A stretch of 64,000 nucleotides of DNA, from positions 37,099 to 101,098 of the forward strand of contig DATNQN010000080.1 of assembly GCA_036703985.1 (NCBI GenBank), read 5' to 3'. Both the position numbers and the translations under genes were made by a program. Source of the DNA: Leptolyngbyaceae cyanobacterium (GTDB lineage Bacteria > Cyanobacteriota > Cyanobacteriia > Cyanobacteriales > Aerosakkonemataceae). This document shows, piece by piece, positions 1 to 8,800 of the stretch. Each line of letters opens with the position of its first letter. The stretch's first letter is position 1. The notes under the pieces were generated by a model. That model had not been told where the DNA came from. It saw only the letters and a program-made list of their open reading frames with translations, and ran no database searches.

Positions 1-729
1 CGCAACAATCAAGCATTGCAAGACTTAGCCGAAATCCTCGACTTACCGGAAATTCCCCACCGCATCGAAGGATATGACATTTCTCACATCCAAGGTTCCA
101 ACGCCGTTGCTTCACAAGTAGTATTTATTGATGGACTACCCGCCAAACAACACTATCGTCATTACAAAATTAGAAATCCCGAAGTAACGATCGGACATTC
201 CGACGACTTCGCCAGTTTAGCAGAAGTAATTAAACGCCGATTTCGCAAATATGCAGAAGAACCGCAATTGCAGCGAATTGGCAGTCCAGACTTTCCCGAC
301 TTAGTAATGATCGATGGTGGAAAAGGGCAACTTTCCTCAGTAGTTGCCGTTTTGCAAGAAATCAATTTAATCGAAGACGTGCGAGTAGTTAGTTTAGCCA
401 AACAGCGAGAAGAAATCTTTTTACCCGGTGAATCTTTACCTCTCCCAACCGATGCGGAACAACCGGGAGTACAGTTACTAAGACGACTGCGAGATGAAGC
501 ACACCGATTCGCCGTTACCTTTCACCGTCAACAGCGAAGTGATAAATTAAAACGATCGCGTTTAGATGAAATTTCCGGTTTAGGATTTCATCGGCAAAAA
601 CAACTTTTAGCACATTTTCACTCGATTGATTATATTCGAGAAGCAACAGCCAAACAGTTAGCAGAAGTTCCCGGAATTGGCCCTCGTTTAGCGCAGGAAA
701 TCTATGAATATTTCCATCCAGGTAGCTAA
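1..729 (+). CDS. uvrC: UvrABC system protein C, C-terminal part (5' end outside window)
   Basis: The reading frame is open from base 1, so the gene starts upstream and only the last 242 codons are visible. UvrC makes the two incisions on either side of a lesion in nucleotide excision repair together with UvrA and UvrB. The visible part holds the RNase H-like endonuclease domain, with the GYDISHIQG stretch (metal-binding Asp) near the start and MIDGGKGQL around residue 105. It then has the linker ending in [13 protein letters not shown], and a C-terminal helix-hairpin-helix pair ([13 protein letters not shown] and [12 protein letters not shown]) that binds DNA. A 15-bp perfect inverted repeat lies 47 bp downstream and may help end transcription. 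The family identification is secure; only the missing N-terminus (GIY-YIG nuclease, UvrB-binding region) cannot be judged. Confidence 0.96.
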   Translation, partial: RNNQALQDLAEILDLPEIPHRIEGYDISHIQGSNAVASQVVFIDGLPAKQHYRHYKIRNPEVTIGHSDDFASLAEVIKRRFRKYAEEPQLQRIGSPDFPDLVMIDGGKGQLSSVVAVLQEINLIEDVRVVSLAKQREEIFLPGESLPLPTDAEQPGVQLLRRLRDEAHRFAVTFHRQQRSDKLKRSRLDEISGLGFHRQKQLLAHFHSIDYIREATAKQLAEVPGIGPRLAQEIYEYFHPGS

Positions 730-775
730 ACAGCGAAAGCATCGAAATAAAAAGAGTTAATTTTTCATATCTCGT

Positions 776-808
776 AGAAACCCGGTTTCTTGAAGAAACC
801 GGGTTTCT
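776..808. repeat. 33-bp palindromic repeat, copy 1
   Basis: Two 15-base arms, AGAAACCCGGTTTCT and AGAAACCGGGTTTCT, are exact reverse complements around a TGA loop. A near-identical copy lies at 29607-29639 after carB. Both copies sit just downstream of a gene, so they may act as terminators or mRNA 3' ends, although no strong T run follows. Small palindromes of this kind are common in cyanobacterial intergenic DNA. Confidence 0.85.
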
Positions 809-941
809 ATGCCTCATTCACCTGAAAAGCACTGTCATCCCGTGTAATTTGTGGAGCAGTAAAAATAAAAATGGAAACTCAGTAAGAGAACGGTTAGTCT
901 TGTAAATCAGACATGACATCTCCGCCTTTGTAAGTAAAAAT

Positions 942-1481
942 ATGACTTCTAGACTCGTAACTTTTATTCTTCTGTCTGCTTTTTTTGGTTTAGCGGCTCC
1001 AGCGAGCGCATACAATGCCCAACATCTAAATACTTTCCTGCGAACAAAAGAGTGCCGGGGATGTGACTTGAGTAACGCTAACTTAGGCGGACTCGACCTC
1101 AGCGATGCAGACTTGCGTAATGCTTATCTCACAGGTGCAAATTTACAAAGAAGTAACCTATCCGGTGCCAAATTAGTCCGCGCTGATTTGACTAACGCCA
1201 ATTTAAGTCAAGCTTATTTGGTAGGTACTGACCTCAAACAAGCTTATCTAACCAATGCTAATTTGAGTGGTGCGGACTTGAGACTAAGCCGACTCTCTTT
1301 TGCTGCATTAGGTCGTGCCGACCTCAGCAATGCTGACTTGAGCGGTGCTGAACTAATGGGAGCCAATCTTCGAGAAGCCAACGTGATAGGGGTAGATTTA
1401 AACAGGGCTATTCTGGAAAAAACAACGATGCCAGACGGTAAAGTCCGCGACTCCGACGATTTAAGAAGACAAAGAAGATAG
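942..1481 (+). CDS. Secreted pentapeptide-repeat protein
   Basis: A 179-residue protein of unknown specific role. The first 23 residues form a signal peptide (basic start, hydrophobic core, ...APASA then YNAQ), so it should go to the periplasm or beyond. After a short CRGC pair (possible disulfide), residues about 42-160 are tandem A(D/N)Lxx pentapeptides such as LSNANLGGLDLSDADL. These fold as a right-handed four-sided beta-helix in known members. The C-terminus is short and basic (DDLRRQRR). The TMPDGKVRDSDD tail resembles the IMPDGEI tails of the two cytoplasmic pentapeptide proteins at 12.6-14.4 kb, so this end motif looks shared. There is no enzymatic motif. The start is the ATG that gives the complete signal peptide. 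Monocistronic; followed by a repeat block. Confidence 0.9.
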   Translation: MTSRLVTFILLSAFFGLAAPASAYNAQHLNTFLRTKECRGCDLSNANLGGLDLSDADLRNAYLTGANLQRSNLSGAKLVRADLTNANLSQAYLVGTDLKQAYLTNANLSGADLRLSRLSFAALGRADLSNADLSGAELMGANLREANVIGVDLNRAILEKTTMPDGKVRDSDDLRRQRR

Positions 1482-1516
1482 CATCGATCGGGAAAGGGAA
1501 TCCTATTTAAATAATA

Positions 1517-1600
1517 AAACCCCTCCCTAGCCCTCCCCTTGGTAAGGGGAGGGTTCCACCCTAGCCCTCCCCTTGGTAAGGGGAGGGTTGGGAGGGGTTT
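1517..1600. repeat. Palindromic repeat block with duplicated 31-bp inner unit
   Basis: The outer arms AAACCCCTCCC (1517-1527) and GGGAGGGGTTT (1590-1600) are exact complements. Inside are two direct copies (1525-1555 and 1559-1589) of a unit beginning CCCTAGCCCTCCCC and ending GGGGAGGGTT, each itself able to form a CCCTCCCC/GGGGAGGG hairpin. A related C/G-rich palindrome lies at 21100-21206. This is MITE-like repeat DNA with no coding evidence. Confidence 0.8.
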
Positions 1601-2121
1601 AGTTGTTCGCAATTCATTTAGGATCGCTATATTGATAGAGATAACAAAATCTTATTTAACTTTCGAGGGTGTTAGGCAAAAATGATAAATGGATGGCGAT
1701 CGGTTTAAGCCGAGATAGTTATTAATTCAGAATGCTTCTCTCCTGAATTCGCAATTTCTGGCTCCTGACTCCTCAAAAATGCTTTTTTTGTCGCGATGCT
1801 AAGTTAGTAGTTAACTAAATAAAGTATTTCAAACAATAATTAATCTTTTTGCATAGCGAGTTTTTCCTGAATTTTGTAACATAGATGACGGACACTTTAC
1901 CCGATCGACTGAAAATAGTTCTTCTATCTAAAGAAATAATAAAGAAAATAAAATATATAAAAAAATGATGTTAAATTTTGCAAACCACTTTTTTATTTAA
2001 GGATATCTATTTCAATTGTTAATTACTTTTTACAGACCAGATAAAGAAACTAATTTTAAAATATATCTTTGTTGATAGTGACATTTATCAATGCTTTGTG
2101 CCAAGATAAATATTGGGGATC
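1601..2121. other. AT-rich intergenic spacer
   Basis: About 520 bp with no convincing reading frame on either strand. It is strongly AT-rich from about 1800 to 2090. A fragment of the CTGACTCCTGA-type short repeat family is visible near 1757-1772; related fragments occur near 23697 and 25927. I see no gene here; it may hold the promoter of a transcript covering the structured region at 2122-2212. Confidence 0.6.
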
Positions 2122-2212
2122 AACGGTTACTGCACCGTTCCTCATATTCAACCATGACAACCAGGAAATCCTTTTGAGAGTTTTTTAACTAGCAAAAGGA
2201 AGCAGGAACGGT
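2122..2212 (+). promoter_or_regulatory. Possible structured leader upstream of the zinc-ribbon gene
   Basis: ACCGTT at 2134-2139 can pair with AACGGT at 2122-2127 (6-bp stem, 6-base loop). Alternatively ACCGTTCCT (2134-2142) pairs with AGGAACGGT (2204-2212) over 9 bp. The two pairings exclude each other. The longer one would enclose a TCCTTTT/AAAAGGA hairpin (2169-2175 with 2194-2200). This is either a switching leader RNA or a cluster of repeated operator half-sites. The function is inferred only from base complementarity. Confidence 0.35.
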
Positions 2213-2325
2213 AAAAATTAATACGCATTTATACGATTTAACAGTTGATTGCTAAAACCAGTCTGTACGGTTGCTAGTTTTTTTTACGGTTGTCTGAAAA
2301 TTTGATTAAATAGAGAGAATTCAAA

Positions 2326-2505
2326 ATGCTAACAATACAAAAAATCCGGTGTCCAAACTGCGGTAGTCATGCCGAACGCCATCATCTTTATCAGCATCAG
2401 ATGACAAAAACTCAATGTCCTAGTTGTGATTATTTGATGATCACCTGTTCTCAAACTGGTAAAGTGATAGAGGCTTACGCGCCCGGTATCTCTTTAGAAA
2501 GATAA
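2326..2505 (+). CDS. Small zinc-ribbon protein (59 aa)
   Basis: A 59-codon frame starting MLTIQKIRCPNCGSHAERHH and ending AYAPGISLER. It has two Cys pairs, CPNC (residues 9-12) and CPSC (31-34), in the spacing of a zinc ribbon, and a third lone Cys at 41. From memory, short cyanobacterial proteins of this type are conserved and are often mislabelled as PriA (primosomal protein N'); no helicase domain is present, so I do not adopt that name. A nucleic-acid or protein-binding zinc ribbon is the only safe inference. The ATG lies after AGAGAGAATTCAAA, whose AGAGAG is a weak ribosome site. Upstream is a 200-bp region with mutually exclusive inverted repeats that may regulate it. Confidence 0.8.
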   Translation: MLTIQKIRCPNCGSHAERHHLYQHQMTKTQCPSCDYLMITCSQTGKVIEAYAPGISLER

Positions 2506-2585
2506 TCATTGATTGGGAGTAGGTAGTAGGAAAGCAAACGCGATCGTTCTAGTGACTGCCTGCTATTTTTTTAGCAAATTTAAAT

Positions 2586-2680
2586 GCTGCAAATCGGTAG
2601 GGGCGGGTTTAGCTTCAAGCTTTTGTATTCTCGCCAATCGGATTAAAATCTCTCATTTGCCCATCCCTACGATTTGTAGC
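2586..2680. repeat. MITE-like palindromic element
   Basis: The core at 2597-2670 (74 bp) starts GTAGGGGCGGG and ends CCCATCCCTAC. The complementarity extends outward through GCTGCAAATCG on the left and GATTTGTAGC on the right. Its ends resemble those of the 74-bp element at 23577-23650 (GTAGGGGCG...CCCCTAC). Non-coding. Confidence 0.75.
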
Positions 2681-2699
2681 AAATATTTAGGTAATTCAG

Positions 2700-2753
2700 C
2701 TTAGCCCAATTCAGTCCGCCAATTCTCTATCCGGTGGACTGAGTTGGGCTAAG
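2700..2753. repeat. Long hairpin (21-bp arms)
   Basis: CTTAGCCCAATTCAGTCCGCC (21 bases, 2700-2720) and the arm at 2733-2753 pair along their full length with two positions that become G-U in RNA. The loop is 12 bases. On the plus strand it is followed by TTTGTAT. It may terminate the zinc-ribbon transcript or be another mobile palindrome. Confidence 0.6.
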
Positions 2754-2874
2754 TTTGTATACAAGTTTATGTAATTTGGTCTTAAATCATTGACAATTAG
2801 ATTGGCTATGCTAAGAAAGTAAGAATATTAAATTTTTCTAAAATTATCATCTGCACTGCAATAGATGTTTGAAT

Positions 2875-5800
2875 ATGCCATTTACTAAAACTCGTGCTTT
2901 TTTATTTTCTTGTTTAGCAGTAGCATTTTTTCTTCCTTGGGGAGTTACTGCACAACCGATCGCACCAGCGCCCGACGGTACTGGCACGATCGTCAATCCA
3001 AACGGTAACCGTTTTGACATCAGGGGCGGTACTAAATCCGGAGATGGAACCAATTTATTTCACAGTTTTACCGACTTCGGCTTAAATTCGGGAGAAATTG
3101 CGAATTTTATCGCTCAACCTAATATTTTAAATATTCTGGCACGAGTAAGCGGCGGAAACGTTTCTTATATAAATGGTCTTATTCAAGTTACCGGCGCGAA
3201 TGCCAACTTATATTTAATGAATCCATCTGGCATTGTATTTGGGACAAATGCCAGTTTAAACGTACCTGCTGGTTTCATGGCAACTACTGCTAATGGAATA
3301 GGCTTTGGTAATAATTGGTTTAATGGGTTAGGTACGAATAATTATGCTGAATCGATCGGAAAACCGAGTAGTTTTGCGTTTACAATGCAGCAACCTGCAA
3401 GTATTATCAATTCTGGAAATTTGTCAGTAGGAATCGGTCGCGATTTATCCTTAATTGGCGGTACGGTAATCAATACGGGAACATTATCAGCACCATCAGG
3501 CAATATCACCGTTGCAGCAGTACCGGGGGAAAGCTTGGTGCGGTTGGGTCAATCGGGATATTTACTAAGTTTAGAAATTAATGCGATCGCAAATCATCCA
3601 ACTCAACCGAATAACTGGACATTACCCATAATTTCCTTACCTCAAATGTTAACGGGAGGAACTGCAAATCATGCCACAGGAGTGATAGTTAATTCAGATG
3701 GTAGCGTACAACTAACAGGTTCCGGTATTCGCTTAAACCAAGATGGCAATACGGTAATTGCTTCCGGTAACTTGCAAACTACGGGGGAAACTGGCGGTCA
3801 AATTAATATTTTGGGTGGCAAAGTTGGCATAGTTAATGCCAATATTAATGCTGCTGGCAATTTCGGTGGCGGCGACGTGCGAATTGGTGGCGATTATAAA
3901 GGTGAGGGTAAAATCCCAAATGCTTTGCAAACTTTTGTAAGTAAAGATTCGGTAATTAATGCCGATGCTTTACTCAATGGTAATGGTGGTAGAGTAATCG
4001 TTTGGGCAGATAAAAATAACCGATTTTTGGGTAATATTACGGCGCGTGGGGGAATTTTTTCTGGTGATGGTGGTTTTGTAGAAGTATCGGGAAAAGAGTT
4101 TTTGGATTTCCGGGGAAATGTGAATACTCTTGCACCAAACGGTACTCCAGGGATGCTTTTACTCGATCCCACAGATATCATCGTCCAAAATGAAGCGGGA
4201 TCTTTTACTGATTTAACGCAAGTAGATCAATTTTCCGATCCTGATAACGGGGCAAATACAATTAATGTTGCTTTAATTAATAATGCTGCTACTAATGTTA
4301 CTTTGCAAGCAACTAATCGAATTGTTTTTAACGGTTCGGTTAATATTACTAATTCTGGAGTGGGTCTGACTGCGGAAGCTGGCAAACAAATTAACGTAAA
4401 TAATAGTATTACTACTAATAATGGCGATATCAATCTGCGGACTCAAACTGGTAGTATTTTTGTAGATGCACCGATATCTTCTGGAATGGGAAATATTTCT
4501 CTGTATGGAAATAGCAACATTTCTTCAGGGGTTAATATTGGGATTTCGGGTTCGATTACCACGACTAGCGGTAGCATCGCGCTAAACGGAACTACCACGG
4601 TGGGAGATGGTATCCGCAGTGATGGTTTTATATCTTCGGGAACTGGCAATATTAGCTTAATTGGTAATTCAAGTGATGGGAGAGGTTTATTTTTATCGGG
4701 AAATATTACTTCCGAAGGTGGCAATATTAATCTAACAGGTAATAGTAAGGGTTACGATCGCGGTATTTCAGCTATTGGTTCGATTAATTCCGGCGGCGGT
4801 GATATTAATTTAATTGGGACTAGCATTAATGAAAAAGGTATTGCTGTTATCCAAGGTATTAATTCTGGTGGCGGTGATATTCGGATTGAGGGAAATAGTA
4901 CTAACGATGCTAATAATGGCATCTTTTTATATTTGCAACCGATTAACTCTAATGGTGGAGATATTACGATAATTGGTAATTCTGGTGGGGTTAATCTTGA
5001 TGCTTCGATCGCATCTGGAGGTGGCAAAATCGCGATTTCTGGAAACAGCAGTAATTTTGATGGTGTAAACGTTCAAAAACCGATCGAATCGAGTGGCGGC
5101 GAGATTACCATTACTGGTACTAGTAATAATAGTAACGGAATTGCGATCGCTAGTACTAGTAGTAATAGTAACGGAATTTCGATCGCAAATTCCATTACTG
5201 CCAATAGTGGAAATATTACCCTCACTGCCGATCGCATTAATCTTGACCCTGGTGGTTCTCCTTCCCTCAAGGGTAGCGGTAATCTATTATTGCAACCTGT
5301 TACTCCCGAACTAACTTTAGAAATTGGCGGAACTAGCGATGCCAAGACAACTTTTATTAATGCCAACGAACTGGCAAAATTAACACCTGGTTTTGCTTCG
5401 ATTACCATCGGTAGAGACAATAGTAGCGGTGCCATTAACTTATTGGGAGATGTAACTTTTAATGACCCGGTTACTTTGCGATCGCCTGTTAATGCTGGTT
5501 CTATTAATGCTAACGGTTTTACGATTACCGGATTAGATAATGCTTCCCTTAACTTAGTCGCCAATCAAAATATAGCTATTGGTAACATCAAAGCATTGGG
5601 AAATAATGTCAATATTTCCGGCGCAAATGTCACGGTTGGCGATATCGATACGGGAGATTCCCTTACTCAACCAGCGGGAAATGTAGCAATCACAGCTACT
5701 ACTGGTAATCTCACTGCTGGTAATATTACTACCAACGCTAATGATGATTTTTCCGGCGATTATCAATTTATTAATGCTGGCAAAGTTAATTTATCCGCTC

Positions 5801-8800
5801 CTTCTGGCAGTATAAAAGCAGGAGATATTAGTGCTTTTGCTTACGTGACGGGTTTTTATAGCGGAGATGGCGGTGCAATTACCGTCACCGCCAATGGAGA
5901 TATTCAAATTAATAATATTAATGCTCTTAGCGGTGGTGGATTTGGCGGAGAAATTAACCTTACCAGTAACAATGGTTCGATTAGTACTGGTAACTTGCAA
6001 TCTCTTTCTTATGCTGGTGGTGGCGGTAGAAACGTTACTCTGACAGCAAGTAATGGCAACATCACCACGGGAAATATTGAAGCTTATGGGAATTTTACCA
6101 GTATAGGTGGAGAAGTTACTCTTAATGCTGCTACTGGCAAAATTTCGATCGGTGATATTACATCTGATAATAATAATATCAATTTAAATGGAGCGGTTAT
6201 TCTCGATCGCAATATTTCTGTTAGCAACCGCAACACCTCTGGCAACGTTAATTTTAATGGTTTAGTTGATGGTAATTACGACCTGAAAATTATCGCGGGT
6301 AACGGTAATGTCAACTTTGCAAATACAGTAGGTAACACCATTAACTTAGGAAATATCACGGTTAATTCTACGGGGATAACTAAATTTAGTAATTCGGTTA
6401 ATGCGACTAGTTTAACTACTGACGATGGAGGAAAGACGCAACTCAACGGTAACGTTAATACTAGTGGAAGCGGCGGACAAAATTATGGCGATTCTCTGAT
6501 ATTAAATGGCAATATTACTCTCACTGGTAATGAAATCAGCTTTAGTAAAACAGTTTCCGGTACAGGCGATCTCACTTTGCAACCTTTTACTTCTACACAA
6601 GCGATCGCAATTGCTGGTGCAGAAGATCTTGGTGCGGAAACGTTAGATTTAACCTTTACGGATTTGAACGCTTTAGCAGATGGTTTTAGCAGCATTACCA
6701 TTGGCAGAAAAAATAGCAGTGGTGCAATTACTGCTGCTGGTAACGTTACTTTTAAAGACCCAGTAACGCTACAATCTCCTGAAGGTGTTGGTTCGATCGA
6801 TACTAGTAATTATACGCTAACAGGAGAAAGCAACACTACTATTAATTTGCTAGCAAATCAGGATATCATCACCAGCGATATTACCAATTTCGGTCGAGAA
6901 ATTAAGATAACTAGTACGAATGGAAATATCAATACTAGTAAGGGAAATATTAATGCTAGCAATTCTTTAGGTAATGGTGGAACGATCGCCTTAAGTGCTA
7001 GGGGTAACGTTATTACAAAAAATGTCAATGCAAACTCTATTGGCGCGAGCAGTCAAGGTAATCAAGGTGGTAAGATTACCATTACTAGTACTGAAGGCTC
7101 GATCGATACTAACAAAGGCATTTTAGATTCCGGTTCTTCCGTCATTTCTGATTCTATTAGCGGGAAGGGAGGAGAAATTTTTCTAGAAGCAAAAGGCGAT
7201 ATTATTACCAGTCATCTATGGTCTCATAGCAACAATCTTGGTAATAGCGGTAACATCACTATTATCAGTCAAGAAGGTAAAATTGATACGACAGCAGGAG
7301 ATTTGCGATCGGGTTTTACTACTAAAGGAAATGCAGGCGCAATTCGCTTAGAAGCAAAAAGCGATATCCGCACCGGAACTTTATCTGCTGATACCGATGG
7401 CGCTGGTAAAGGAGGAGATATTACCCTCAAAAGTACAGAGGGAGGAATTGACACATCGGCTGGGATTTTAGACGCTGATTCTAATAGCGGAGATGGCGGA
7501 AATATCGCTTTTAATGCTAATGCCGATATTACCACGGGTAGCATGAATTCTCGTGCTAATCAAGGAAATAGCGGCATCATTACTATTACTAGTAGTAGCG
7601 GTAATATTAATACCAGTCAAGGCAACTTAACAACAAGTTCGACTAATGGTAATGGTGGCGATGTAAATATCGAAGCTGCCAACAAAGTTACTACTGGCAA
7701 TATTAATTCTTCAGCGGGTGGCAATGGTAAAGCAGGCAATATAACCATTACCAGTAAAACGGCAGAAATTCAGGCAAAATCGGGTATTTTAGATACTACT
7801 TCTAATAGTGGAAATGCCGGAGAAGTTACTCTTTCTGCTCCCAATAAAATTACTGCTTTTGGCATTAACTCCACTGGCATAAGCGGTACTGGAAATATTA
7901 ACATAACCAGCAATCAAATTCAATTTACTGGTGCTGCTAATTCAGTCCGAGGTAAAAGCGAAATTTTACTTCAACCTTTTACAAGTAGCCAAAACTTAGA
8001 TATTAGTGTTCAAGATTTTGCAGTATTAGCAGATGGATTTACTTCGATTACTGTTGGTAGAATTGATGGCAGCGGCGTAATTAAATTTAATAATCCCCTG
8101 ACTTTCAAAGATCCGGTCACAATTCAATCTCCTAATGGCTCAATTGCAGTTAATGGTGCTTTGAAAGGAGAAGACAACGCATCAATTACTTTCACGGGAA
8201 ACAGTAATCTCAATGCAGATGTCACTACTGCTAATCAAAATATTAATATCAACGGTAACACCGCGATCGGGAATAATATTACTCTTAGCACTGGTAGCAC
8301 TTCTGGTGGTAATATTACCGTTAACGGTACAATTGATGGCGATCGAGACTTAACTTTAGAAACAGGTAACGGCGATATTGTTGTCAATGGCAATATTGGT
8401 AGCAATGCTCAGCTAGGTAATTTGAATGTTAAAAGCGTCAATAACCTAGAAACTGGTGCAATTACTGCTGCAAGCATCGTTCAATCAGCAGGTAGTGGAA
8501 CTACTAATTTTAAAGGAGCAATTAATACCAATAGCAGCAGCGGAATTAATTTAACAGGAAATAACTTTTCTTTGATTAGTCCGGTGAATGTTAGCAATCA
8601 AGGTAATGTCACCATTAACAACGTTGGCACTCTGAATATTGGTGCGGAAGCCGATATTAATATAGATGGTGCATTCAATCAAATTGGCAGCGGACAAGTT
8701 ATCGCTGCTGGAGATATTACCACTGCAAATAAAGATATCAGTTTTAATAGTGCGGTTACTATTAACGGTAATGTTAATTTTAGTTTGGGAACGGCGACAA

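Noticed and set aside
1601..2320. Search for tRNA or known cyanobacterial small RNAs in the longest spacers
   Set aside because: No cloverleaf with a GGTTC-type T arm and no recognised Yfr or 6S-type motif was found in any spacer by eye.
2326..2505. Naming the small zinc-ribbon protein PriA
   Set aside because: No helicase domain; the protein has only 59 residues and the label is probably a database carry-over.
2513..2704. 63-codon plus-strand frame
   Set aside because: It runs through a palindromic element (2586-2680) and has no protein-like composition.
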